NCBI GenBank assembly: GCA_934229335.1
Contig: CAKQDQ010000003.1
Span: 1-64,000, forward strand
Direction of reading: 5' to 3'
DNA from: an uncultured Prevotella sp.
GTDB taxonomy: Bacteria > Bacteroidota > Bacteroidia > Bacteroidales > Bacteroidaceae
Length of the DNA stretch: 64,000 nucleotides
Made by a program: the position numbers and the translations under genes. The notes below the pieces were generated by a model. That model saw nothing but the letters and a program-made list of their open reading frames with translations. It was not told the DNA's origin and made no database searches. This document shows, in pieces, positions 36,583 through 44,665 of the stretch (positions are counted from its first letter, which is position 1; every line of letters begins with the position of its first letter).

Positions 36583-38025
36583 TTACCACGCCTCTAACTT
36601 GTCAGCAATATCTGGCATGATATTTTTGTGGAATACAGGGTTCTTACCCTCCTTTTTCTGCTTGCGATAGTCCTTGAGCAGGAACACGGCTTGGTCGGAA
36701 AGCTGTACGATAGCGATGAGGTTACACAGCGTCAGCAATGCCATGGCTATGTCGGCAAGGCTCCATGCGAAGTCAAGACTGACTACTGCTCCTATCATTA
36801 CCATTGCAGCCACTGCAAGGCGATAGATAAATACCCATACCTTTGAGTCCTTTATGTATCGCACGTTGGTCTCACCGTAATAGTAGTTGCCAATGATACT
36901 ACTGAAAGCGAATAGCCATATCATGACGGCGACAAACGGATTGCCGATGCTTCCTATCTGGTTTGTCAGGGCGTCTTGCGTAAGTTGTATGCCGATTGAC
37001 GAACCTGTGTCAACTCCGCTGACAAGAATTATGAATGCTGTGCATGAACATACCACGAGTGTGTCGGTGAATACGCCGAGGGCCTGTATCAAGCCTTGCT
37101 TCACTGGGTGTGTGACTGTTGCGACAGCGGCGGCGTTTGGCGCACTGCCTTCACCTGCTTCGTTGCTGAATAGACCTCGTTTGATACCTTGCATGACCGT
37201 AACACCTAACATACCGCCTGCTGCCTGGTTTATGCCGAAGGCGTTTTCAATGATTGCAAGAAGTACTTTCGGTAAGGAGGTGATGTTCCAAACCACGATG
37301 CCGATGGCGAGAATAAGGTATATAACTGCCATTATCGGTACGACGGTCGACGAGAATTTTGCAACACGTTGTATGCCACCGAAGATTATTGCCACGGTGA
37401 GAACGGTGAGAACGATGCCCATTGTAGCAGTGTCTATGCCGAAAGCCTTCTCCCATGCGGCACAGATAGTGTTGCTTTGTACGGAATTATACGCAAAGCC
37501 AAAGGTGCCAATCATGAGAAAGGCGAATATTACGCCCATCCATCCTTTGCCCAAACCGTACTTCATGTAGTAGGCTGGACCACCATAGAAAGATGTCTGG
37601 TCTTTGCGCTTGTATAGCTGTGCCAGTGTGGACTCTATGAAAGCGGAGGCTGAACCGAGCAATGCAAGCACCCACATCCAGAACACTGCACCTGGTCCAC
37701 CAACGCTTATGGCGGTTGCTACGCCTGCAAGGTTGCCAGTACCGATACGGCTTGCCAGTGCTACTACGAAGGCCTGAAAGGAAGATATATGTTTCATCTC
37801 ACCGTCTACCTTCACCTCTGCCGAGAGATCTTCAGGACTATTGTCCTGCGTATGTATCTTGTCGGGGTGGATAAGAAGGTGTATCATCTCGCGAATCAGG
37901 CGAAACTGTACGAATCCTGTGCGTACGGTGAAAAAGAGAGCGCAACAGATAAGAATGGCGATGATGATGTATGACCAAAGAAAGTCACTCGTTGTTACTA
38001 AGATGTTTTGTATTGTTTCTACCAT
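36583..38025 (-). CDS. Alanine/glycine:cation symporter (AGCS family)
   Basis: The 480-residue membrane protein has about ten hydrophobic spans and AGCS signatures: 'SFQAFVVALASRIGTGNLAGVATAI', 'GGPGAVFWMWVLALLGSASAFIESTLAQLYK', 'GGPAYYMKYGLGKGW' and 'RGLFSNEAGEGSAPNAAA'. These transporters bring in alanine or glycine with sodium at the inner membrane. A structured leader sequence lies upstream (38120-38172). It sits alone on the minus strand. Confidence 0.92.
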   Translation of the reverse strand: MVETIQNILVTTSDFLWSYIIIAILICCALFFTVRTGFVQFRLIREMIHLLIHPDKIHTQDNSPEDLSAEVKVDGEMKHISSFQAFVVALASRIGTGNLAGVATAISVGGPGAVFWMWVLALLGSASAFIESTLAQLYKRKDQTSFYGGPAYYMKYGLGKGWMGVIFAFLMIGTFGFAYNSVQSNTICAAWEKAFGIDTATMGIVLTVLTVAIIFGGIQRVAKFSSTVVPIMAVIYLILAIGIVVWNITSLPKVLLAIIENAFGINQAAGGMLGVTVMQGIKRGLFSNEAGEGSAPNAAAVATVTHPVKQGLIQALGVFTDTLVVCSCTAFIILVSGVDTGSSIGIQLTQDALTNQIGSIGNPFVAVMIWLFAFSSIIGNYYYGETNVRYIKDSKVWVFIYRLAVAAMVMIGAVVSLDFAWSLADIAMALLTLCNLIAIVQLSDQAVFLLKDYRKQKKEGKNPVFHKNIMPDIADKLEAW

Positions 38026-38119
38026 TATTGTGATATTATTTAGGTATTAGTAGTGCGAAATTATACTTATTGTTTCACGTAACTCCAGACGAACTTGCTA
38101 TCAATAAGATGGTTTGTAT

Positions 38120-38172
38120 GAGGCATCTCGGCATTAATTATGTGCTTCCGCACAAGATGTCCGAGATGCCTC
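38120..38172. other. Two-level hairpin upstream of the AGCS gene
   Basis: A perfect 12-bp outer stem (gaggcatctcgg 38120-38131 with its complement 38161-38172) encloses a second perfect 5-bp hairpin (tgtgc-ttcc-gcaca) with unequal internal loops. It lies in the 249-bp gap between lpxH and the AGCS gene on the minus strand. No T-run follows on either strand. Candidates are the leader RNA of the symporter gene, an unusual lpxH terminator, or a repeat element. It does not look like a glycine riboswitch. Confidence 0.5.
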
Positions 38173-38274
38173 AAGGGGAAATATCAGTCGCCTTTCATAG
38201 CGATTTTATTGTCTGTATAACGTATATCAATTACGGCATAGCCCTTTTAGTATTTTTCAAGCTACGCTATGCTG

Positions 38275-39114
38275 TTATTGGGCGTCATTGTTCATACCAG
38301 AATCGCCCTCTACATAGTTTTCCATATACATATGTTCACCGTCAAACACGGCGTATGTGAACTGCCATATCCAGTCGCCAAGTATCATGAGGCGACACTG
38401 CTTGGTGAGCATTAGGTCAAGCTCTATGTGGCGATGTCCGAAGAGGAAGTAGTCGATGTCGCTGTGAGTACGCAGGTAGTCCTTGGCGAACAGTACCAGA
38501 TGTTCCTTGTCCTCGCCCATATATGGTGGCTCCTTGCCGTCCACACGCTTCATACGCGAATGTTTAGCCCAGTTCAATCCGAGTGCCATTCCCCAACGAG
38601 GGTGCAGGAAGTTCAAGGCACGCTGACACCAACGGTTGGTGAAACACCACTTCAGTAGCTTGAATTTCTTGTCGGGATCGCCTAACCCGTCACCATGAGC
38701 GAGATAGAATGTCTTGCCGTGTATCTCTACTGTTGATGGCTTGCGATGTAGTATCACACCGCACTCTTGTTCCAGATAGCCATAGGTCCAGAGGTCATGG
38801 TTGCCCACAAAGTAATGTACCTCAACGCCCATATCGGTTAGCTCCGACAGCTTACCGAGGAAACGGGTGTAGCCCTTGGGCACTACGTAGCGATATTCGT
38901 TCCAGAAGTCGAACATATCGCCAAGGAGATACACCGCCTCCGCCTTATTCTTTATCTCGTCAAGAAAACGTACCAAACGCCTCTCCTGGGTGCGACGATG
39001 GTCTATGGCAAGTGAACCGAGATGTGCGTCACACAGGAAATAGATGTTTTTGGTAGCTACTTCGTCGCTACCTAAAGCGTTCTTTATATTGTTTTTTCTG
39101 TCTGTCATAGGCAT
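38275..39114 (-). CDS. lpxH: UDP-2,3-diacylglucosamine hydrolase (LpxH-like metallophosphatase)
   Basis: The 279-residue calcineurin-type phosphoesterase has 'IYFLCDAHLGS' (D-x-H), 'LGDMFDFWNEY' (G-D-x-x-D), 'HYFVGNHDLWTYGY' (G-N-H-D), 'FYLAHGDGLGD' and 'FLFGHRHIEL' (G-H-x-H-like). The D-F-W and G-N-H-D-x-W segments suit LpxH, which removes UMP in lipid A synthesis at the inner membrane face. An in-frame ATG two codons in (MTDRKNN) could also be the start. The next gene on this strand is AGCS, 250 bp away. Confidence 0.86.
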   Translation of the reverse strand: MPMTDRKNNIKNALGSDEVATKNIYFLCDAHLGSLAIDHRRTQERRLVRFLDEIKNKAEAVYLLGDMFDFWNEYRYVVPKGYTRFLGKLSELTDMGVEVHYFVGNHDLWTYGYLEQECGVILHRKPSTVEIHGKTFYLAHGDGLGDPDKKFKLLKWCFTNRWCQRALNFLHPRWGMALGLNWAKHSRMKRVDGKEPPYMGEDKEHLVLFAKDYLRTHSDIDYFLFGHRHIELDLMLTKQCRLMILGDWIWQFTYAVFDGEHMYMENYVEGDSGMNNDAQ

Positions 39115-39168
39115 GCTTTATTTTGATTGGCGTCTCACCTTTTCGTAACAGATGTACGTTACGACAGA

Positions 39169-39489
39169 TTACTCGAAGCCAAGTTCTACACGTGCCTCTT
39201 CTGTCATCATCGACTTGTCCCACTCTGGCTCAAATACCATATTGACATTAGCCGATGTTACACCGCTCACAGCTGCTACCTTGGTGCGCACGTCTTCTAT
39301 GATGAAGTCGGCAGCAGGACAAGATGGTGCCGTAAAGGTCATGTCAATGTCGAGCTTTCCGTCCATGTCTAAGTCTATCTTATAAATTAATCCGAGGTCG
39401 TATATGTTTACTGGTATCTCTGGGTCAAATACGGTTCGCAGCACGTCTATGATGCGCTGTTCCGTCATGTCGTGTTCTTCTTGTGTCAT
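39169..39489 (-). CDS. DUF59 (MIP18-like) iron-sulfur assembly protein
   Basis: The 106-residue protein contains 'VLRTVFDPEIPVNIYDLGLIYKIDLD' and 'DMTFTAPSCPAADFIIEDVRTKV', the conserved D-P-E-x-P-V and C-P motifs of the DUF59/SufT/PaaD family. Members help mature Fe-S clusters. The full domain and nothing else is present. It lies between lpxH and radC on the minus strand, both unrelated by function. Confidence 0.88.
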   Translation of the reverse strand: MTQEEHDMTEQRIIDVLRTVFDPEIPVNIYDLGLIYKIDLDMDGKLDIDMTFTAPSCPAADFIIEDVRTKVAAVSGVTSANVNMVFEPEWDKSMMTEEARVELGFE

Positions 39490-39530
39490 ATATATATATA
39501 ATAATGTATTTTTAATTCTATTTTCTATAA

Positions 39531-40292
39531 TTATAACTTCCCATTGTCACGATAGGAGTAGTAATCACCGTCGGTCACTACCACGTGGTCGAGAAAGTAG
39601 ATGCGCATCGTAGCACAGGCATCGGCTAACTGCTTTGTCACCCTGTCATCGCCAAGACTGGGCTTAACGTTACCGCTTGGGTGGTTATGTGCCAACGCTA
39701 ATACCGTTGCATTGCACATCAGGGCCTCCTTTAGCACTAATCGCACATCGACAGCAGTCTCTGTCAGCCCACCATGCGACAGTCTTATGGTGCGAATATG
39801 CTTAAACGACTGGTTCATCAGTATGACAAATGCCTCCTCTACATCAAGGTCGCGAATACGAAGCAGTAAATGTTCGTATATCAACTTTGGGTCAGAGAGT
39901 ATTGTGCGCGGTGGCTTCGCCTCACGCTCACGACGGCGTCCTAACTCGCAAGCAGCGAGAATGGTCACTGCCTTTGCCTCGCCTATGCCGTTGTAGCGTT
40001 TCAGTTCGTCTATGCTCATGCGACTTAACGTGGCGATGCTGTTGTCGCAGTCGGCAAGAAGACGTTTCATCAATGCCACGGCAGTCTCTTTCGTGCTGCC
40101 CGAACCAATCAGTATCGCCATTAGCTCGGCTGTGGACAAAGCGTCAACGCCATGCGCTATCAGCTTCTCTCTGGGGCGATCGTCTTCCGCCCATCGCGTT
40201 ATCGCGAGTTCTTTACTGTCATCAGATTTGCCGACCGCTGCATCTGCGACGGGCGATGGCTCGTATATCTCGCTTACTTTCCATTCGGTCAT
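39531..40292 (-). CDS. radC: RadC family JAMM/MPN protein
   Basis: The 253-residue protein has a helix-hairpin-helix-type N-terminus ('MAILIGSGSTKETAVALM', 'RYNGIGEAKAVTILAACELGRR') and a JAMM domain with 'VLALAHNHPSGNVKPSLGDDRVT' (H-x-H-P-S-G ... D), the zinc site. Despite its name, a role in DNA repair is not established for the family. The N-terminal 40 residues ('VADAAVGKSDDSKEL') are longer than usual, and a later start is possible. It follows the glycosyltransferase gene on the same strand. Confidence 0.9.
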   Translation of the reverse strand: MTEWKVSEIYEPSPVADAAVGKSDDSKELAITRWAEDDRPREKLIAHGVDALSTAELMAILIGSGSTKETAVALMKRLLADCDNSIATLSRMSIDELKRYNGIGEAKAVTILAACELGRRREREAKPPRTILSDPKLIYEHLLLRIRDLDVEEAFVILMNQSFKHIRTIRLSHGGLTETAVDVRLVLKEALMCNATVLALAHNHPSGNVKPSLGDDRVTKQLADACATMRIYFLDHVVVTDGDYYSYRDNGKL

Positions 40293-40357
40293 ATTCTCAC
40301 TCTCTTGCCTTTAGGTAGATGTTGTATATTACTTTATAGGGTGTATTACCTTCAACC

Positions 40358-41395
40358 TTATTTATAAAAGGTTTTGTCGAAGGCATGAAACTCGTCTTTG
40401 CCCATCACACAACGCTTCCACCATGCCTCAAGAAAACCACAACCGTAACCCATTAACTGCACAAAGGCGGCGGCTACGCTTAACAGACCTATCTTGATGG
40501 AGCGGTTCTGGAGGGTTGAGTCTACGCAAACCACACCCGAATAGAGCAGTATAGGCAACCACGGTGCTGCGCAAAGCCAGTACCAACGGTGTACATCGTC
40601 GTACTCCATGAGTATTCTCCCTATTGCGGAGATGAGCACAAGGGCTATCACTCCTACTGTGAATACCATAGGCAAGAGATGGACTACCTTCATTGTACCT
40701 GGGTGACGCTTCGATAGGTTGATGCGCGCTATGCCACTGTTGTAAACCTGTCGGAAGAACTTTCTAAGGTCGGTGCGACGCTTATGCCATACCCAAGCTG
40801 AAGGAAAGAGGCGTGTTACGCTGCCTGACTCTACTATGCGGTAGGAGAAGTCGATGTCTTCACCAAAACGCATACGGCTGAATCCGCCAAGCTTCATGTA
40901 TACCTCACGACGTATTCCCATATTGTACGAACGCGGATAAAACTTGTCTAACTTTCTCTTTCCGCCACGAATACCTCCTGTTGTAAAGAAGCTTGTCATG
41001 GAGTAGCTTATGGCTTTCTGTACGGGTGTGAAGTTGGGATGCGACGCATCAGGACCGCCAAAGGCGTCGCAAGGGTGTACGCACAACTCATCGTCAACGG
41101 CTTTCAGATAGCCTTCGGGCAACACCACATCGCTGTCAAGCACTATGAGATAGTCGCCATGCGCCCTCTCCGCGCCATAGTTACGGCTCTGACCTGGACC
41201 AGAGTTGGGCTTCTCGTAGTATGCAAGTGTTAACGTTTTGTCGTACTTGCGACAAACGTCACGACAGGTCACCGTGGAACCGTCTTCCACTATGACCACC
41301 TCAAAGTCGGTATAGGTCTGCTGAGTCAAACTCTCAAGCAGCTCTCCTACCTCATCGGGCCTGTTATAGACTGGTATTATGATGCTGTATTTCAT
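40358..41395 (-). CDS. Glycosyltransferase family 2 with C-terminal membrane spans
   Basis: The 345-residue protein has a GT-A fold: 'SIIIPVYNRPDEVGELLESL', the D-x-D-like 'LIVLDSDVVLPEGYL' and 'RFGEDIDFSYRI' (E-D motif). The C-terminal third has two or three hydrophobic spans ('HLLPMVFTVGVIALVLISAIG', 'WYWLCAAPWLPILLYSGVVC'). It probably adds sugars to a lipid-linked or surface glycan at the inner membrane. The donor and acceptor cannot be told. radC follows after 65 bp. Confidence 0.9.
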   Translation of the reverse strand: MKYSIIIPVYNRPDEVGELLESLTQQTYTDFEVVIVEDGSTVTCRDVCRKYDKTLTLAYYEKPNSGPGQSRNYGAERAHGDYLIVLDSDVVLPEGYLKAVDDELCVHPCDAFGGPDASHPNFTPVQKAISYSMTSFFTTGGIRGGKRKLDKFYPRSYNMGIRREVYMKLGGFSRMRFGEDIDFSYRIVESGSVTRLFPSAWVWHKRRTDLRKFFRQVYNSGIARINLSKRHPGTMKVVHLLPMVFTVGVIALVLISAIGRILMEYDDVHRWYWLCAAPWLPILLYSGVVCVDSTLQNRSIKIGLLSVAAAFVQLMGYGCGFLEAWWKRCVMGKDEFHAFDKTFYK

Positions 41396-41465
41396 ATCAA
41401 AGTGTTGCCAGCAAATACTGACGGCGTAGATTAGAAAGCGAGAAAACGTTGCTTTTCATCTTTCA

Positions 41466-41553
41466 TAACAATGTTTTTTCATACCCACAACGATGGTATT
41501 TATCATTCGTAACAGCGTTATTTCTTACCCGCAACGATGTTTCCAACCATTCG
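41466..41553. repeat. 22-bp tandem repeat array, locus 3 (diverged)
   Basis: Four units of 22 bp lie at 41466, 41488, 41510 and 41532; a fifth may precede them at 41444. Units alternate in kind: taacaatgttttttcatacc-, caacgatggtatttatcatt-, taacagcgttatttcttacc-, caacgatgtttccaaccatt-. The spacing is exact and the core (cgyaacrnygtt) recalls that of loci 1, 2 and 4, but similarity to them is low. It lies in the 224-bp gap between efp and the glycosyltransferase gene. Confidence 0.6.
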
Positions 41554-41619
41554 GCTGGGGTACAAAATCGAAAAAAGTGAAGAACTTGCGCCCTTCACTT
41601 TTCTCTTATTCGGAATGAA

Positions 41620-42186
41620 TTATTCCTTCATGCGCTGCAGATAGCTGCCGTCACGTGTGTCAACCTGTACAAGGTCGCCCTCGTTAATGAAGAGAGGCAC
41701 GCGAATCTCTACACCTGTTTCAAGTGTTGCAGGCTTCAGAGTGTTGGTCGCGGTGTCGCCCTTTACACCAGGCTCTGAGTGAGTAACACGCAGAACTGTC
41801 TTGACTGGCATCTCAGCATAAAGCACTGTCTCAGTATCAGCGTCGCTTACAACCTCTACGATGTCAGACTCCTTCATGTAGTCTACACCTGTTACGAGGT
41901 CTGCTGCGATAGGTGCCTGGTCGAAGGTCTCTTGGTTCATGAAGATGTAATCATCACCTTCCTTGTAGAGATACTGGTAAGGACGACGCTCAAGACGTAC
42001 ATCTTCAAGCTTCTCACCAATGTTGAAACGACGCTCAAGTACACGACCGTCGCTAACATTCTTAAGCTTAATGTTCATGATTGTGTTACCCTTACCTGGC
42101 TTGCGGTGCTGGAAGTCTATGCAAACCCAAATGCCTCCGTCCATACGGACAGCTACGCCTTTCTTAATGTCCTGTGAATTAATCAT
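41620..42186 (-). CDS. efp: Elongation factor P
   Basis: The 188-residue protein is EF-P, which helps the ribosome through polyproline stretches by binding near the E and P sites. It shows an N-terminal KOW-like domain with 'FQHRKPGKGNTIMNIKLKNV' (the loop carrying the modifiable Lys in 'KPGKG'), a central OB domain and a C-terminal OB domain ending 'GSYLQRM'. The length fits. It is divergent from rpmH. Confidence 0.96.
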   Translation of the reverse strand: MINSQDIKKGVAVRMDGGIWVCIDFQHRKPGKGNTIMNIKLKNVSDGRVLERRFNIGEKLEDVRLERRPYQYLYKEGDDYIFMNQETFDQAPIAADLVTGVDYMKESDIVEVVSDADTETVLYAEMPVKTVLRVTHSEPGVKGDTATNTLKPATLETGVEIRVPLFINEGDLVQVDTRDGSYLQRMKE

Positions 42187-42305
42187 TGTTTATCGTTATT
42201 ATAATTATACGCACGTATATCACTGCAAAATTAATAAAAAAACTTTAAGAATACCACAACACTACCTTATTTTAGCAGTTTTAAGCACTAAATTTGCTAC
42301 TTTTC

Positions 42306-42336
42306 TTGCGTATTTCAAAAGAAATGAGTAACTTTG
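42306..42336 (+). promoter_or_regulatory. Promoter of rpmH
   Basis: TTG (42306-42308), 20 nt and TAACTTTG (42329-42336) match the Bacteroidota promoter. The start would leave a leader of about 165 nt before rpmH, long for a ribosomal-protein gene; no clear terminator lies in it. Confidence 0.72.
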
Positions 42337-42509
42337 CACACTGAATTGCGTACAATGCTAAAAAGAAACAGTCTCTTTAACGTAAATATTACGGTAGGAA
42401 ACGATTACTTGTCAGGAGTTTTTCGGCAACAATAGATGACTGTCCGCAGAAAGAACGCAACAACATTCAATAGCAAACATAACAAAAATATAAGATATCT
42501 TAAACGAAA

Positions 42510-42665
42510 ATGAAAAGAACATTCCAACCACACAACCGCCGTCGCGTTAATAAGCACGGCTTCCGCGAGCGTATGTCAACAAAGAACGGACGTCGCGTAC
42601 TTGCATCACGTCGTGCACATGGACGTAAGAAGCTCACCGTTAGCGACGAGCATCACGGAAAGTAA
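42510..42665 (+). CDS. rpmH: Ribosomal protein L34
   Basis: This 51-residue gene reads [20 protein letters not shown], then '[20 protein letters not shown]' and '[11 protein letters not shown]'. It matches L34: K-R-T-F-Q-P, H-G-F-x-x-R-M, and a basic 'R-A-x-G-R-x-x-L' end. The C-terminal tail (about six residues past the usual 'KLTV') is an extension common in Bacteroidota. A strong intrinsic terminator follows. Confidence 0.97.
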   Translation: MKRTFQPHNRRRVNKHGFRERMSTKNGRRVLASRRAHGRKKLTVSDEHHGK

Positions 42666-42716
42666 GTCCTAAGAGTTAATACTCTTTAATGGGACACGGC
42701 GGTGAAACCGCTATAA

Positions 42717-42759
42717 GACAGCCTGCCATTTCCTTTAGGAAAAGACAGGCTGCCTTTTT
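42717..42759 (+). terminator. Intrinsic terminator of rpmH
   Basis: Outer pairing cagcctg / caggctg plus inner pairing tttcct / aggaaa form one hairpin, followed by a run of five T. The remaining gap to 42980 (before the next promoter) holds nothing I recognise. Confidence 0.85.
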
Positions 42760-42982
42760 CTTGTAAAACGCAATAGGAGAACACTTTGGCGCAATCACGA
42801 ACAGACTAACACTGCGTTCATTGCACCAACGAAAATCGACCATGGCAAACCTACTGCCAAAACATATTTTGATAAAAGGATAACAATACGCACGTTTTGC
42901 ATACATCATATTGCAAAATAATGCAAAAAGGCTTTATAAATGTCAATTTTTCTGTTAGAAAAAACATTCTTTCAGAGAAAAG

Positions 42983-43014
42983 TTTGTATGTTTTAGAAAA
43001 ATTGATTAACTTTG
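42983..43014 (+). promoter_or_regulatory. Promoter of the AraC-type gene
   Basis: TTTG (42983-42986), 20 nt and TAACTTTG (43007-43014) match the Bacteroidota pattern; the ATG is 36 bp downstream. Confidence 0.75.
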
Positions 43015-43050
43015 CAGCAAAATTTAATATAACTCAAGGAACACGCACTT

Positions 43051-43851
43051 ATGAACAGTGTATTAATCGAAAAAGATTTAAACAACTTACAGAACAAAGA
43101 GTATGCAGGGTATCAAGCGTTCATTTACTGTAAGAAAGGCACTGCCGTTATAACATATAACGAAGGTAGCCACGAGATGCACAATGATTGTTGTGCTATA
43201 ATATTAAACAGTAAATTTCTGAAAAGCTACTCAGTATCACCAGACTTCGAATGTAGTGTCATCTACATTGAAGAGTCTTTCTTACGTCAAAGCGAACCAC
43301 GCAACCCATATATCATACAGGGTATGCTGGCACTTTACACAAAACCAGTAATGCAACTCAATGAAGAGGAGGCTGAACTGTGTAAAGCTCTGTTCAAAAA
43401 CTTCCAAATTCGTATCGAGGACACAAGGCATAAGTTCTACGATGACATACTACGCACATCAGCACACATGCTGTTACTTGACCTCTATGATTTCCACGCT
43501 CGCATCAACAACAATGACAACACGTCACTGAGCGCGGCAAGCATCATGAACAAGTTTATCAATATGCTCGATTCTAAAATGTACAGAGAAAACCGAGAGG
43601 TAGCGTTTTACGCTGAGAAACTGTGTGTTGTGCCTAAGTATCTCTCTGAGGTATCAAACAAAGTTAGCGGCTTCTCCGCTTCATACTGGATTAACAGATA
43701 CGCCTCTCAGGACATAAACGAGATACTAAGAAAGAACGAACACACCGTGGCAGAGATTGCACAGATGTTCCACTTCACCTCTACCTCATACTTCAACAGA
43801 TACGTTAAGCGCAACCTTGGAGTGTATCCGTCAGAGCTTAGAGGACAGTAA
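43051..43851 (+). CDS. AraC-family transcriptional regulator
   Basis: The 266-residue protein has a cupin-like N-terminal sensing domain ('FIYCKKGTAVITYNEGSHEMHNDCCAIILNS'). The C-terminal AraC DNA-binding domain has two helix-turn-helix units (about 175-265: 'EVAFYAEKLCVVPKYLSEVSNKVSGFSASYWINRY', 'TVAEIAQMFHFTSTSYFNRYVKRNLGVYPSELRG'). The last motif is the AraC signature. The effector is unknown. It stands alone on the plus strand. Confidence 0.93.
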   Translation: MNSVLIEKDLNNLQNKEYAGYQAFIYCKKGTAVITYNEGSHEMHNDCCAIILNSKFLKSYSVSPDFECSVIYIEESFLRQSEPRNPYIIQGMLALYTKPVMQLNEEEAELCKALFKNFQIRIEDTRHKFYDDILRTSAHMLLLDLYDFHARINNNDNTSLSAASIMNKFINMLDSKMYRENREVAFYAEKLCVVPKYLSEVSNKVSGFSASYWINRYASQDINEILRKNEHTVAEIAQMFHFTSTSYFNRYVKRNLGVYPSELRGQ

Positions 43852-43984
43852 ACGCCACAAACAAGGCTATACCGTAACGCCATAACGACGATGTAGTCAA
43901 AAGAACTATAAGATAAGACATTTTAATAGGCAACAACACGGAGCAAAATAAATATTAAAATAACAAGCTGCCGCATACCTATTA

Positions 43985-44016
43985 TTTGCTTATATCATAA
44001 GATTTTATTAACTTTG
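43985..44016 (+). promoter_or_regulatory. Promoter of the attenuator/dut unit
   Basis: TTTG (43985-43988), 20 nt and TAACTTTG (44009-44016) match the Bacteroidota pattern. A hairpin arm begins at the very next base. Confidence 0.76.
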
Positions 44017-44078
44017 CACTTGGATGTTGAAGACAAAGGCAATCATAACGCCACGTCACAACATCCAAGTGTTTTTTT
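44017..44078 (+). terminator. Promoter-proximal intrinsic terminator / small RNA ahead of dut
   Basis: A perfect 13-bp inverted repeat (cacttggatgttg 44017-44029 with its complement 44059-44071) is followed by seven T (44072-44078). The loop is 29 nt. Because the promoter ends at 44016, most transcripts would stop after about 55 nt, giving a small RNA, unless something lets the polymerase read through into dut 72 bp downstream. A second short hairpin (accgat / atcggt, 44081-44098) follows. Confidence 0.72.
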
Positions 44079-44150
44079 GTACCGATACTAACATCGGTAT
44101 AGCACCACCAACAATATATCACGACCACATAACATTTACACTACGACAAC

Positions 44151-44588
44151 ATGGTAACAGTGAAGATAATTAACAAAGGTAAGCAACCTATGCCAGCCTA
44201 CGCCACCGCCCAAAGTGCTGGCATGGACTTGAGAGCTAACATAGAAGAAGCGATTATCCTGAAGCCTTTACAGCGCAAACTAATACCTACTGGCATATAT
44301 ATGGCACTGCCCGACGGCTACGAAGCACAGGTAAGACCACGAAGCGGACTTGCACTGAAGCACGGAATAACGGTAATTAACACTCCTGGCACTATCGACG
44401 CAGACTACAGAGGCGAGATAGGCGTGGTGTTAGTAAATCTCTCTGACACCGACTTCACCGTGAATCCTGGCGAGAGAATAGCACAGATGGTGATAGCAAA
44501 ATACGAACAAGCCACACTGCAAGAGGTGGACCAGCTGGACAATACCGAGCGTGGCGCAGGAGGATATGGGCACACTGGCGTAAAATAA
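44151..44588 (+). CDS. dut: dUTP diphosphatase
   Basis: The 145-residue trimeric dUTPase has all five motifs: 'SAGMDLRA' (1), '[13 protein letters not shown]' (2), '[20 protein letters not shown]' (3), '[15 protein letters not shown]' (4) and the C-terminal '[10 protein letters not shown]' (5, with the F of the usual R-G-x-G-G-F-G-x-T-G replaced by Tyr). It converts dUTP to dUMP and PPi. It is the first gene of a unit with a TPR protein, a DUF4292 lipoprotein and an EnvC-like protein. Confidence 0.96.
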   Translation: MVTVKIINKGKQPMPAYATAQSAGMDLRANIEEAIILKPLQRKLIPTGIYMALPDGYEAQVRPRSGLALKHGITVINTPGTIDADYRGEIGVVLVNLSDTDFTVNPGERIAQMVIAKYEQATLQEVDQLDNTERGAGGYGHTGVK

Positions 44589-44665
44589 AGCGTGAGGAAA
44601 GAATGGCTTTGTGATGATTTTCGTAAAGCACTTCGCCCATAACATGACAAAACATAGACCATAAA

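Noticed and set aside
38070-38360. A 96-codon plus-strand open frame near lpxH
   Set aside because: It overlaps lpxH and the leader hairpin and its composition is not protein-like.
42343-42509. A regulatory RNA in the rpmH leader
   Set aside because: The leader is long, but I could not find a convincing conserved structure or terminator in it.
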